A stretch of 64,000 nt of DNA. Source: Geobacter sp. UBA2189 (GTDB taxonomy: Bacteria; Desulfobacterota; Desulfuromonadia; Geobacterales; Pseudopelobacteraceae). This document shows, in pieces, positions 50,342 to 59,890 of this stretch (positions are counted from its first letter, which is position 1; each line of letters opens with the position of its first letter). The DNA lies in the NCBI GenBank assembly GCA_002328035.1, contig DCVL01000017.1:93671-157670 (forward strand), in the 5' to 3' direction. The notes beneath the pieces are model-generated. The model was not told the DNA's origin and made no database searches. It saw nothing but the letters and a program-made list of their open reading frames with translations. A program made the position numbers and the translations under genes.

Positions 50342-51505
50342 TTAGGCTGCCACGGCCTGGACGATCTTCTGGGCTGCATCGGCCATACCATCGGCGGCGA
50401 TGATGTTCAGGCCACTCGCTGCAAGCAGTTCCTTACCCCGCTCGACGTTGGTTCCTTCAAGCCGAACCACCAGAGGAACATTGAGGGAGACCTGTTTGGC
50501 TGCTTCGATGACACCGGTGGCGATGACATCGCATTTCATTATGCCGCCGAAGATGTTGACCAGGATACCGCGTACGTTTTTGTCTGAGAGGATGATCTTG
50601 AAAGCCTCGGTGACCCGCTCAATGGTGGCTCCGCCCCCGACATCGAGGAAATTTGCCGGATCGCCGCCGTAGTGCTTGACGATGTCCATGGTGGCCATGG
50701 CAAGGCCTGCGCCGTTGACGAGGCAGCCGATGTTGCCGTTCAGGGAGATGTAGGAGAGGTCGTGCTGGGAGGCTTCGACTTCGTTGGGGTCTTCTTCGTC
50801 ATAGTCACGCATGTCGGCGATCTGAAGATGTCTGAACATGGCGTTGTCGTCAAAGCCGAATTTGGCGTCAAGACAGAGCAGGTCGTTTTCGGTGGTGACG
50901 ACCAGGGGGTTGATCTCCAGCATGGAGCAGTCGCAGGCCAGGAAGGTGGCGTAGAGGTTTTCCAGTAGTTTGACCGCTTTGGGCATTAGTTTGCCGCCCA
51001 GTCCCAGTTTGAAGGCGATGTTGCGGCACTGGAACTGGGTCAACCCCACCAGCGGGTCGATGGTTTCGATGAAGATCTTTTCAGGGGTGGCGGCGGCTAC
51101 TTCTTCGATATCCATCCCCCCTTCGGTGGAGGCCATGACCGATAATTTGGAGCTGGCACGGTCAACCACCAGGCTGACGTACAGTTCACGGGCGATGGCA
51201 CAGCCGTTTTCCACAAGGACACGGGTGACGACTTTACCTTCCGGGCCGGTCTGGTGGGTGCGCAGGGTCATACCCAGCATGTCCCGGGCGATGGTGCGGA
51301 CTTCATCATCTGTTTTGGCCAGTTTGACCCCGCCCCCTTTGCCGCGACCGCCAGCATGGATCTGAGCCTTGACCACCCAGGGGCCTGGACCGAGCCGTTT
51401 GGCCCATTCGCGGGCGCTGTTGCCGTTGTAGCAGATGTGACCGTCAGGGACAGGCACACCGAATCTGCGCAAAATTGCTTTTGCCTGGTATTCGTGAATG
51501 TTCAT
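50342..51505 (-). CDS. sucC: Succinyl-CoA synthetase beta subunit
   Basis: A 387-residue ATP-grasp subunit beginning MNIHEYQAKAILRRFGVPVP. Nucleotide and metal-binding parts are KAQIHAGGRGKGGGVKLAKT near 46, LEINPLVVT near 198 and GCLVNGAGLAMATMDIVKHYGG plus FGGIMKCD near 320. A GGAGG ribosome site precedes the ATG. It is the first gene of sucCD. The AT-rich gap 51506-51626 should hold the promoter. Confidence 0.98.
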   Translation of the reverse strand: MNIHEYQAKAILRRFGVPVPDGHICYNGNSAREWAKRLGPGPWVVKAQIHAGGRGKGGGVKLAKTDDEVRTIARDMLGMTLRTHQTGPEGKVVTRVLVENGCAIARELYVSLVVDRASSKLSVMASTEGGMDIEEVAAATPEKIFIETIDPLVGLTQFQCRNIAFKLGLGGKLMPKAVKLLENLYATFLACDCSMLEINPLVVTTENDLLCLDAKFGFDDNAMFRHLQIADMRDYDEEDPNEVEASQHDLSYISLNGNIGCLVNGAGLAMATMDIVKHYGGDPANFLDVGGGATIERVTEAFKIILSDKNVRGILVNIFGGIMKCDVIATGVIEAAKQVSLNVPLVVRLEGTNVERGKELLAASGLNIIAADGMADAAQKIVQAVAA

Positions 51506-51626
51506 GGATCCTCCATTACTTAGTAGTATAAAATAATAGCGTTTACACTATAGTCTGATTTGAAGTTAACAGCAATAGCGTAACTAAAAAAATACAAGGA
51601 AACTAAAATTTTCGAAATGACTATTT

Positions 51627-51907
51627 TCAAGAGTTTCCTGCCATGCTCCAGGTCAGCAGCTCGGTCAGGTGCATCAGGCGCACCTGGGGCAGATGATCCG
51701 CCAATCCTTTCTTAAGCTGCAGCAGACAGCCGGGGTTGTTGGCCACCACCAGTTCTGCTCCGCTGGCGGCTATGGTCTCCAGCTTGCGCTGGAGCACCCG
51801 GTCGGCCATCACCGGCTGTCTGAGGTTGTAGTCACCACCGCTGCCGCAGCAGGCATCGGCATTGGCCAGTTCGCGAAACTGACTTTCTCCTGATCTGTAT
51901 TGAGGTT
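51627..51907 (-). pseudogene. C-terminal remnant of a GlcF-like Fe-S (CCG domain) gene
   Basis: The minus-strand frame encodes the last ~93 codons of a cysteine-rich (CCG) domain: FRELANADACCGSGGDYNLR near the start and GAELVVANNPGCLLQLKKGL later. This is typical of glycolate oxidase Fe-S subunits (GlcF) or LutA-type proteins. A stop codon blocks the frame just upstream of 51907 and there is no start or N-terminal cluster domain. It is a 5'-truncated remnant between sucC and lutC. Confidence 0.75.
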
Positions 51908-52096
51908 TTTATGGTCTATTCAGAGCGCCTACAATTTGACAATACGACGTTTTATATATTTGTCTTACCAATTATCCTTTTTAAAGTTGGCTGTCAACAA
52001 AAAATATGATACATAAAAAATACATTATTGACAGATAGATAGAAGGTAGATACGATGTTTTTCAAATTGGCATTACAAATTTAGAGGGGATGACTC

Positions 52097-52606
52097 ATGT
52101 GTGATAGATTCCGATTGGCTGCCGAGGCTGTGGGTGCGGTAATAAAACATTTTTCCTGTATTGGCGAGGCGCGCGACTATCTGATGGGGATTGCCGGGGG
52201 TGGTGCGGTCAGCTGCTCCACCTTGCCGACCCATCTCCGGGATGCCCTTGCCATTGACGCATCCGGTACTGCTGTCCCTGCCGATGCAGTCCTCTGCATC
52301 AGCAGGGCAGAGGCTGGCATTGCCGCCACCGGCAGCCTGCTGATTGACCTGAAGGGGCCTGAAGGGCGTGCTGCCACAGCGCTTGCCCCGATCCATGCCG
52401 TGTTTTTAGACCCGACAACCATAGTGCCGACCCTGTACGATCTGGGAGAACGGTTAAACCGGATGCTGACCAGCGGTGATCAGGCCTATTTTTCTTTGAC
52501 CACCGGCCCCTCCCGCACCGCAGACATTGAGCGGGTATTGACCATCGGCGTCCACGGGCCGATTGAGCTGCACATTTTGATGATTGAGGGGTGCTGCCAT
52601 GAGTAA
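52097..52606 (+). CDS. lutC: LutC-type LUD-domain protein
   Basis: A 169-residue LUD (lactate utilisation) domain protein with the strand TGSLLIDLKGPEGRAATALAP near residue 75 and the end segment SLTTGPSRTADIERVLTIGVHGP near 133, a hallmark of LutC/YkgG proteins. It should form the D- or L-lactate oxidising complex with the fused Fe-S protein encoded next. Its stop overlaps the next start by 8 bases. The AT-rich region 51908-52096 is the likely promoter and operator. Confidence 0.9.
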   Translation: MCDRFRLAAEAVGAVIKHFSCIGEARDYLMGIAGGGAVSCSTLPTHLRDALAIDASGTAVPADAVLCISRAEAGIAATGSLLIDLKGPEGRAATALAPIHAVFLDPTTIVPTLYDLGERLNRMLTSGDQAYFSLTTGPSRTADIERVLTIGVHGPIELHILMIEGCCHE

Positions 52607-54725
52607 CGCCACCATACAGAACAAGATTAACGATACCTTTCTGCGTCGAGCCTTGAAGAACTTTGCCGCTGCCTATCCGGTGGCGCGGGCCAAGGCCTTT
52701 GAGGGTGTTGACTTTGAGGCGCTGCGCAGCAGGATTGCCCAAAACAAGCAGATCGCTCTGCAACAGATGCCGGACCTGATCGCCCGGTTTACTGCCAGTG
52801 CAGAGAGAACCGGCGCAAAGGTGCATTTCTGTCGTAGGCCGGAAGATGCAAGGGCGGTGATGCTGGAGATCATCCGTTCCAAGGGGGCTGATTTTCTGGT
52901 CAAGTCCAAGGCCATGACCTCGGAAGAGATCGATCTGAATCACTATCTGGAGGCAAATGGCGTGCGCTGTCTGGAAACTGATCTGGGAGAGTGGATCATC
53001 CAGTTGGCCGGAGAACGTCCATCCCATATGGTCATGCCAGCCATCCACAAAAACAAGGAGGATGTGGCGGAACTGTTCAGCAAGGCAACCGGCAGCGATT
53101 GCCCCCCGGATATTCCCTTTCTGGTGCAAAAGGCTCGCGAGACCCTGCGGAGCGGTTTTCTGGAAGGTCAGGTGGGGATGTCCGGCGCCAACGTGGCCAT
53201 GGCTGACAGCGGAGCCTTGGCGATTATAACCAACGAAGGTAACGGTCGGTTGGTGACCACCCTGCCCAGGACCCATATTGCCCTGATCGGGGTAGAGAAG
53301 ATCGTGCCATCCATGACTGAGGCGCTGGACGTGATCGAGGTGCTGCCTAAAAACGCCACCGGCCAGAAGCTGACCTCCTACGTTTCGTTTATCAAGGGCT
53401 CCACCGGTGGTGATGGCCACGAACTGCATATCGTGCTGCTGGATAACGGCAGAATGGATCTGGCTGCCAATCCTGATTTTGGTCAGGCGTTGCAGTGCGT
53501 CAAGTGCGGAGCCTGCGCCAATGTCTGTCCGATCTACGAGATCGTGGGGGGGCATGTCTTTGGCCATATCTACGTGGGGGGGATCGGTCTGGTACTGACC
53601 CCTTTCTTCCATGGCATGGACAAGGCCGAGGAGATCCTCAAGCTCTGTATCGGCTGCCGCAAGTGCAACGAGGTCTGCGCTGCCAAGATCGATATCGAGG
53701 GGTTGATCGTTGATCTGCGGGACAAGATCCGTAAGCCGTTTGGACAAACGTTCATGTTCGGCACTATGATGAAGAATCGCACCCTGTTCCACACCACCCT
53801 ACGAGCCGCCTACCTGGCTCAGAAACCGCTACAGGGGGATGGTGGCCGTATCCGCCACCTGCCGCTGATGTTTGATGCCTTGGCTGCCGGAAAGTCTCTG
53901 CCGCCGATAGCTGAAAAACCGTACCGCGATCTGGTACAGGAAAAGAGGTTCAGCTCCCAAAAGGAGAGGGTGCTGTTCTACTCCGGTTGCCTGGCGGATT
54001 TTGTCTATCCTGAACTGTGCATGGATACTGCCGAAAGTCTGGAAAGGCTGGGGTATGAGGTCGTATTTCCCAAGAAGCAGAGCTGTTGCGGCATACCGGC
54101 TCGCTATTCCGGTGAGATGGATGTGGCTCGTGACATGGCCCGGATTAATCTGGATGTGTTGCTGGAGCAGGAGGCTGACTATGTGGTGACCATCTGCCCC
54201 ACCTGTAGCATCTCCTTGAAACATGATTTTCCCAAGTTGCTGGCAAAGGAGTCCGATTATCATGCCAAGGCTGAAAAACTGGCAGCCAAGGTTTTCAACT
54301 ATTCCGAATTGGTGGCACGGAAGATTGACTTCGACTCCGCTCAGCCAACAGATGGTTCCCTGAGCGGAGTCGAAGGGAGAACAATCATCACGTATCACGA
54401 TTCCTGTCACCTCAAGCGGGGCTGTGGGGTGTTTGAAGAACCTCGCACGGTTTTGACCGGACTGGTTGGGGCGCAGATCAGGGAAATGACCGACTGTGAC
54501 AAGTGTTGCGGTTTTGGCGGGTCATACTCACTGAAATACCCGGAGATAGCCCGCGAGGTGTTGCTGAACAAGATTGAGAACATCAAGGCCACCGGGACGA
54601 CAACCGTCGCGGTGGACTGCCCCGGCTGCCGGATGCAGATCGAAGGCGGGCTTGAGGCGGTTGGCGCAAACCTGCGGGTTGAACATACCGCCAGCCTGGT
54701 GGCGCAGTCGTTGCGTCGCGGTTGA
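52599..54725 (+). CDS. Fused LutB-LutA-type lactate utilisation Fe-S protein
   Basis: A 708-residue fusion from ATG 52599 (GAGGGG upstream). It starts with a LUD domain (to about residue 285; MSGANVAMADSGALAIITNEGNG), then a ferredoxin-type part with CVKCGACANVCPIYE near 300 and CIGCRKCNEVC near 350. Two CCG domains follow (SCCGIPARY and CPTCSISLKHDF; CHLKRGCGVF and KCCGFGGSYS). Elsewhere LutA and LutB are separate. A 47-bp palindrome in the linker between the CCG halves (54329-54375) is read through in frame and adds about 16 residues. The gene probably acts in lactate oxidation. Confidence 0.92.
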   Translation: MSNATIQNKINDTFLRRALKNFAAAYPVARAKAFEGVDFEALRSRIAQNKQIALQQMPDLIARFTASAERTGAKVHFCRRPEDARAVMLEIIRSKGADFLVKSKAMTSEEIDLNHYLEANGVRCLETDLGEWIIQLAGERPSHMVMPAIHKNKEDVAELFSKATGSDCPPDIPFLVQKARETLRSGFLEGQVGMSGANVAMADSGALAIITNEGNGRLVTTLPRTHIALIGVEKIVPSMTEALDVIEVLPKNATGQKLTSYVSFIKGSTGGDGHELHIVLLDNGRMDLAANPDFGQALQCVKCGACANVCPIYEIVGGHVFGHIYVGGIGLVLTPFFHGMDKAEEILKLCIGCRKCNEVCAAKIDIEGLIVDLRDKIRKPFGQTFMFGTMMKNRTLFHTTLRAAYLAQKPLQGDGGRIRHLPLMFDALAAGKSLPPIAEKPYRDLVQEKRFSSQKERVLFYSGCLADFVYPELCMDTAESLERLGYEVVFPKKQSCCGIPARYSGEMDVARDMARINLDVLLEQEADYVVTICPTCSISLKHDFPKLLAKESDYHAKAEKLAAKVFNYSELVARKIDFDSAQPTDGSLSGVEGRTIITYHDSCHLKRGCGVFEEPRTVLTGLVGAQIREMTDCDKCCGFGGSYSLKYPEIAREVLLNKIENIKATGTTTVAVDCPGCRMQIEGGLEAVGANLRVEHTASLVAQSLRRG
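54329..54375. repeat. In-frame palindromic repeat inside the lutBA-type gene
   Basis: The arms CTTCGACTCCGCTCAG and CTGAGCGGAGTCGAAG are perfect 16-base complements with a 15-base loop. This arm sequence is a familiar dispersed REP-type palindrome in bacteria. It lies wholly inside the open frame, encoding DFDSAQPTDGSLSGVEG between two cysteine-rich domains, without breaking it. Confidence 0.85.
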
Positions 54726-54765
54726 AAGTCGTTTGCAAAGCCTGTTAAACCTAGAAAAAGCATTT

Positions 54766-54905
54766 GAAACACGGAGCGACAGAGCAACGGAGTAAAACTA
54801 CAGAAAAAAGCAATGGAAAAGCCTGTTTAAAGATTCACCACTTTGGTTTTGCTAGCTGTTTTACTAACATCTTGATTTCTCTGTTGCTCCGCTGCCCTGT
54901 GTTTC
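54766..54905. repeat. Imperfect fold-back element between lutBA-type gene and kinase
   Basis: GAAACACGGAGCGACAGAGC followed by AACGGAG on the left resembles the complement of CTCTGTTGCTCCGCTGCCCT and GTGTTTCGTG on the right. The arms are imperfect, about 28 bases, around 85 bases of AT-rich DNA. It could act as a bidirectional terminator for the convergent genes or be a degenerate mobile repeat. No coding sequence is seen. Confidence 0.55.
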
Positions 54906-54969
54906 GTGAACTGCCGGTTTAGGGTTATAGCGCCGGTACGTTTCCTGTGTGTATCAGGGAATTTCTGTC

Positions 54970-56901
54970 TTATTTTTCGTTCTGCGTAACCACTCGCTTC
55001 ATTTCAGCATGAAGTGCAATCAGATCAATCGGTTTTGAAATATATCCATCAAAGCCTGACAGCAACAGCTGTTCTCTGGTATCTTTCAGTGCGTGGGCTG
55101 TCAAAGCGATAATGGGTGCATGGCCACCATTTTTCTTTTCATGTTCCCGAATAACCTGTGTCGTCTCAACGCCGTCCATGAGCGGCATCTGGATGTCCAT
55201 CAAAACAACATCAAACGTACCTATTCGCCATTGCTCCAACAGCTCTATACCATCACCTGATGAGATGACTTCATGTCCAAAACGTGAGAGTAGAATCGTC
55301 AGCAACGTCCGATTGGCCTTGCAGTCATCCGCCAGCAGAATACGTAACGGCGAGCCTTCCCATAACTGTTTTGTAACAACCTGCTGTGACTCCTCCTGTT
55401 GCTCCACAGGCTGTTTGTTGATAAGGAACGGCATGGAGAGATGAAAAGTGCTGCCTTTGCCCTCCTGACTCTCAACTACCATTTTTCCTGACATCATCCC
55501 AATAAGTCTGCTGCAGATGGAGAGTCCCAGTCCGGTGCCGCCGAATCTGCGGGTCACAGAGCTATCAGCCTGAGAGAATGGTTCAAATATTTTCTCCAGC
55601 GCTTCAGGCTTGATGCCTATGCCGGTATCGCTGATGCTGAACCGGAGACGAACCGTATCTTCGTCACGTTCAAGCAGCGTAACCCGTACCAGAATTTCTC
55701 CCTTGTCTGTGAACTTGATGGCATTGCCCACCAGATTGTACAGGATCTGTTTCAGACGCAGTTGATCACCAATCAGATTATCAGGGACTTCCCTATCAAT
55801 TGCAGAGCCAAGCGTGAGTGCTTTGGCATGTATGCGCGACTCCTGAGAACTGAGCAGTTGAGCGATGCAACTGTGCAGAATAAAAGGTGTGTTCTCAAGC
55901 TCAAGCCTTCCAGCCTCAATCTTCGAGATATCAAGTACGTCGTTTATCAACGACAGCAGGTTTTTTGCATCAGACTCAATGTTTGTAAGATATCCTGCCT
56001 GCTCCTCGCTTAGAGCAGTAAAACGCAGTAGTTGTGCATTGCCGATCACCCCGCTCATGGGGGTACGAATTTCATGGCTCATGTTGGCCAGAAACTCTGT
56101 CTTTGCAACATTAGCGGCTTCAGCGGCAGTTTTGGCTTTAAGCAGCTCTTCCTTGGCAAGCCTCTTTTCTTCAAAGCGCTGCTGTAACGAGTCTGCCAGC
56201 TCATTGATCGCAACTGCAGCCTGAGCCGGTTCATCATGGGATTCAACAACAATCCTTGAGCTATAATTTCCCTGCTGCAAGGTATCAATACCACTCATCA
56301 GGGTATTAAAAGAGCGGGTAACCTGACGGAGCACCAAATGGCTCAGCAAGGAGACCAGCAGCCAAAAAAGCACGGCCATACTGACAGACCAGACGATCAG
56401 TTCACCGACAGCCTGTGAAAGGTCACCTGTGCCACGCTCAATACGCACTCTGCCCAGCACGGACTGGGTATCCTGCCCATCGGCCAGAGCTGATACAACA
56501 GAAGACGTCTGCGGATTACTGCGCACCTCCATGGTCTGGCTGATGATCTTTGCCGGAACAGCGGAAATGGCAGAGGGTGAAGCATGGAGATCAACCAACA
56601 CCCTGCCGTCTGGAGCGCTTATTATGACCCGGTGAATTTCAGGCGACTGGAGAACCTGTTCAGCCATTTGATGCAATACATCACGATTCTCGGCAAAGAG
56701 GGGGAGCCGGATAGATTGAGCAAGCGACTGAGCCTGGAGCCTGAGCTGTGCAACTGCCCCATTTCTTTTTTGGTTGATTTCCCGAATGATAAACAGGGTA
56801 CTAAGCAGTGAGACGATCAGAAAGGTAAACAGGGTAAAGATGAGAAAGAGTTTGTATTGAAATTTGGTACGGATGTTTGACCATCGTACACACCTTAACA
56901 T
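54970..56901 (-). CDS. Membrane hybrid histidine kinase with receiver domain
   Basis: A 643-residue protein from ATG 56901, supported by AAGGA 8 bases upstream. Two membrane helices (about 15-38 and 160-185) enclose a periplasmic sensor, followed by HAMP, a coiled coil, HisKA with NMSHEIRTPMSG near 275, HATPase with LVGNAIKFTDKG near 385 and a C-terminal receiver with VVLMDIQMPLMDG near 570 and YISKPIDLIAL. It follows the TonB receptor and periplasmic binding protein genes on the same strand. It may sense the ligand of that binding protein, as is seen for ABC-type binding proteins paired with kinases. Confidence 0.92.
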   Translation of the reverse strand: MLRCVRWSNIRTKFQYKLFLIFTLFTFLIVSLLSTLFIIREINQKRNGAVAQLRLQAQSLAQSIRLPLFAENRDVLHQMAEQVLQSPEIHRVIISAPDGRVLVDLHASPSAISAVPAKIISQTMEVRSNPQTSSVVSALADGQDTQSVLGRVRIERGTGDLSQAVGELIVWSVSMAVLFWLLVSLLSHLVLRQVTRSFNTLMSGIDTLQQGNYSSRIVVESHDEPAQAAVAINELADSLQQRFEEKRLAKEELLKAKTAAEAANVAKTEFLANMSHEIRTPMSGVIGNAQLLRFTALSEEQAGYLTNIESDAKNLLSLINDVLDISKIEAGRLELENTPFILHSCIAQLLSSQESRIHAKALTLGSAIDREVPDNLIGDQLRLKQILYNLVGNAIKFTDKGEILVRVTLLERDEDTVRLRFSISDTGIGIKPEALEKIFEPFSQADSSVTRRFGGTGLGLSICSRLIGMMSGKMVVESQEGKGSTFHLSMPFLINKQPVEQQEESQQVVTKQLWEGSPLRILLADDCKANRTLLTILLSRFGHEVISSGDGIELLEQWRIGTFDVVLMDIQMPLMDGVETTQVIREHEKKNGGHAPIIALTAHALKDTREQLLLSGFDGYISKPIDLIALHAEMKRVVTQNEK

Positions 56902-57024
56902 GGTCTTATTCCTTAAAGTGGGTGGTAGTGACAGGATTAGCAAAGTAACTGAACCGATTGTCCAGATTAACGTAACAATCAGATAACATTGCGTGATTCG
57001 TATTACAATAGAAAACTTCAGTCC

Positions 57025-57876
57025 TCAAAATGACAAACCAAACCGGTTGAGTATGGTGGGATTGGTTTTGAGTCTGACTTCCTGGGCAAAGTTGAGCGGC
57101 ATGGCATCCAGGGTAACTCCATCAAGAAGTGCACTAACCATGGCGTTGGCCTGACGCCCCAAGGCAACACGATCTATTTCCAATACGGCTGCCGCTCCCA
57201 GTCCCAGATATCCGGCTGCAAACGAGATCACCGGCACCGACTGCTGCTGGCTGAAGTGAAAATATGCCTCGGCAGTTTCCCTGGTTACCGCCGTAACATC
57301 AGGGAGCATCCAGAGTGCATCCACCTTCCCTGCCAATGTGGCAAGTTGGGTCACGGTATCACGGGGGGTCGTTACTTCGCGTACCAGCAGTTTGATGCCA
57401 TGTTTTTCAGCAGCCTGCCGTGCCTGGCGTAGGTACCAACCGCTTTTGGATGGATCGCAGACAATCCCCACACGCCGAACCTTCATCTGCTGCAGCAGAG
57501 TACAATAGTTCTCAGGAGGAATATACATGCTGATGCCGGTCAGATTGGGTTGCAACCCCTTCATGCCATGGATACCAAGGGACATGAGCGCGATCACCGG
57601 AATGTTGCGTACCTTGCGTGCCGCTGTCAGAGCTGCGTCTCCCACAGCCAGGATCAACGCCGGACGATCCTCACGCACAATCCTGACCAGATCCACATCG
57701 GCATAGTCGGATAGCACAATCACCCGCCGGGAGACGTTCTGTCCGCTGTTAAATCCTTTCAGTACCTCTTCGTAGGCTGGATTGTGTCGGCTCTGTAGCA
57801 CCAGCAGGTCGTAGGCCTGGGCAAGCGGGGGTAACAGCAGAGCCAGGGTCAGTATAAGCAGGATCAGGCGCCGCAT
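57025..57876 (-). CDS. Periplasmic ABC-type substrate-binding protein
   Basis: A 283-residue protein with a signal peptide (ending AQAY near residue 21-22) and an ABC_sub_bind type fold (PF04392): PALILAVGDAALTAARKVRNIPVIALMSLG near 75-105 and GIVCDPSKSGWYLRQARQAAEKHGIKLL near 137-165. No permease or ATPase is adjacent. It overlaps the TonB receptor stop codon by 1 base and is followed by a hybrid kinase, so it may report periplasmic ligand to that kinase rather than feed a transporter. Confidence 0.88.
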   Translation of the reverse strand: MRRLILLILTLALLLPPLAQAYDLLVLQSRHNPAYEEVLKGFNSGQNVSRRVIVLSDYADVDLVRIVREDRPALILAVGDAALTAARKVRNIPVIALMSLGIHGMKGLQPNLTGISMYIPPENYCTLLQQMKVRRVGIVCDPSKSGWYLRQARQAAEKHGIKLLVREVTTPRDTVTQLATLAGKVDALWMLPDVTAVTRETAEAYFHFSQQQSVPVISFAAGYLGLGAAAVLEIDRVALGRQANAMVSALLDGVTLDAMPLNFAQEVRLKTNPTILNRFGLSF

Positions 57877-59744
57877 CAGAACTTCACCCTGATGCCGCCC
57901 TCGAACCAGCGACCCGCATTTGTGTACAGCTCCGTATCGGTGGTCTGTACAGTGTTAAACAGGTTGTGACCCGTAAAGAACAACTCCGGCTCCAGCTTTG
58001 ATTGCAGCTTCAGCTTCCAGTTCAGATGCAGATCCCAGATCATACCGGCGCTGCGGGAGCTGTAGTCAGCAGGAGAATTCCACCAGACATAGTTGCCGGT
58101 CAGGGTACCGCGCAATCCAAGGTTTGTGTTGTCATAGTTTAAAGCCAGCTTGACAAGGTGGGGAGGTACGGACTGATTGCTGTCGGTCTTCAGTTGTTCA
58201 CCGGTGTCGGAATTTTTTGCATACAGATAGGTATAGCCAGTGGTCAGAGAAAGGCCAAACAACGGGGTGGTGCGAGCCTCCAGCTCAAAGCCTTGACGAT
58301 CCTGGTTGGTTGTTGTCGCAGTTCCGATAGACTGGCTGTTACGCAGGGCATTGAAAAAATAGGTGCCTTTCAGCCAGATGTAGGGGATTGACCCTGTTTC
58401 AATACCAGCCTGGATGGTCTTGACCTTTTGCAGGGTGTTATCAACGCGGGGGGATGGCAACGAGAAACCCTGGGCAGCATATGCTCGCAACGTGGTGTTT
58501 TCAGCCAGTTGGTAGGTGGCTCCCAGAGAATAACTGGCATTGTCACCCGTGGTACCGGTGATATCGTAGCGAACACCAGGTAGAACCGTCAGGTGGCCAA
58601 AGGTATAGGAACCGTTGCCATAGACGGCCCAGCGATCCCAACTCCGGTCATACAGAGCGGGATTGCTGCTCAGTATGTCCTTATAATTGGCCCAGAGATG
58701 GGCATATTCAAGTCCGGTCACCAGACTCATCTGGCTATCGCCCCAGGTCAGGCGGGCATTTGCTCCATGGCTTGTATCCCGCACAGCATAATCGTTAAAA
58801 AAGGTGATGGCACCAAAAGCGTCGAGACCGCCATATCTGGTATGGTCGTCGCGGTTGGTAAAATAGCCATCAAGATCAAGGATAAATTTGTTACCCAGGG
58901 GTTGGCTGAATTTAAGAAACCCGTTGGTACGGCGGTACTGATTGTTGTCGTGTACAAAGCCCCAGGCAGCCGTCTCCCCTTCATCCAGGCCGGGGCTTGC
59001 GTAGAGATGGGACAGACCGATGGTGGCAGTACCGTTGCCAGGTAGCAGATAAGAGAGCTTTCCATACAGGTTGTTCAGATTGGTGGCGGTATTTGGGGAG
59101 AGACCGTCTGAGCGGAGATTACCGGCGGTCAGATAGTAGCCAAAACGGTTGACGGTACCGCTTAACTCTGCCCGGGAATCTGCGGTAAAGCGGGAACCGA
59201 CCGCCGCTGATGCCATCCCTGACACAGTTTGATCAGGGTCGGGACTCTTGGTGACGATGTTGATCACCCCTCCCAGAGCCGAGCCCCAGGCAGTTGAGGC
59301 AGCTCCCTTGATGATCTCGATCCTCTCAATCTGCTGAACAGGGATCAAGCCGGGGATTGCCATATTCTGATCAAAGTCATTCTGGCGAATACCATCAATC
59401 AGCACCAGTACAGTGCTATTAACGGCACCCTGGATATTAAAAAAAGAAAAGGTGCTTGGGGTTCGGAGACCGAAGTCCAGTTGAATGCCGGGAACGGTTT
59501 GCAAGACGTCAGCCAGGGTATGGGCATTAAGGCGTTCAATATCTGCTGCAGTAATAACCGTGATATTTTCTGCTGTCTTTGAGGTAGGACGCGGGATACG
59601 GGAGGTTGAAACCAGTGTTTCATCATGTGGCTCTATGAAGCCAAGGGTCTCAAGGGAGTCGTCCTCTGCAAAAACCGGCGCAATGCCGCCCAGCAAAAAT
59701 GCCAGCAGCAGAAAAAAAGGTTTTTGGAGAAGCTTGCCCATCAA
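57876..59744 (-). CDS. TonB-dependent outer membrane receptor
   Basis: A 622-residue receptor with a signal peptide (ending PVFAE near residue 26), a plug with ENITVITAADIERLNAHTLADVLQTVPG and IERIEIIKGAASTAWGSALGGVINIVTK, and a barrel ending in WFEGGIRVKF. The ligand is not known; no riboswitch is visible upstream. It diverges from the peptide/maturase cassette at 59891, separated by 146 bases, which suggests a shared control region. It could import a modified peptide or a metal-ligand complex, which is inference. Confidence 0.92.
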   Translation of the reverse strand: MMGKLLQKPFFLLLAFLLGGIAPVFAEDDSLETLGFIEPHDETLVSTSRIPRPTSKTAENITVITAADIERLNAHTLADVLQTVPGIQLDFGLRTPSTFSFFNIQGAVNSTVLVLIDGIRQNDFDQNMAIPGLIPVQQIERIEIIKGAASTAWGSALGGVINIVTKSPDPDQTVSGMASAAVGSRFTADSRAELSGTVNRFGYYLTAGNLRSDGLSPNTATNLNNLYGKLSYLLPGNGTATIGLSHLYASPGLDEGETAAWGFVHDNNQYRRTNGFLKFSQPLGNKFILDLDGYFTNRDDHTRYGGLDAFGAITFFNDYAVRDTSHGANARLTWGDSQMSLVTGLEYAHLWANYKDILSSNPALYDRSWDRWAVYGNGSYTFGHLTVLPGVRYDITGTTGDNASYSLGATYQLAENTTLRAYAAQGFSLPSPRVDNTLQKVKTIQAGIETGSIPYIWLKGTYFFNALRNSQSIGTATTTNQDRQGFELEARTTPLFGLSLTTGYTYLYAKNSDTGEQLKTDSNQSVPPHLVKLALNYDNTNLGLRGTLTGNYVWWNSPADYSSRSAGMIWDLHLNWKLKLQSKLEPELFFTGHNLFNTVQTTDTELYTNAGRWFEGGIRVKF

Positions 59745-59890
59745 ACAGTCTCTCTATCAGCAACAACAATAACCACCTTGAATTCAACGCAGTTTCCACC
59801 TAGCATATACTTCAGTTTTAGTCTACAGTATTTCATCTAAAATGCCTGTTTGTAACGGAATCGGCATTCATTTCAGACGGAGGTCACAAC

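Noticed and set aside
52299..53792. Long minus-strand open frame of 497 codons
   Set aside because: It is fully antisense to lutC and the lactate-utilisation Fe-S gene, which has clear domains. The translation is rich in His and Gln with no recognisable fold.
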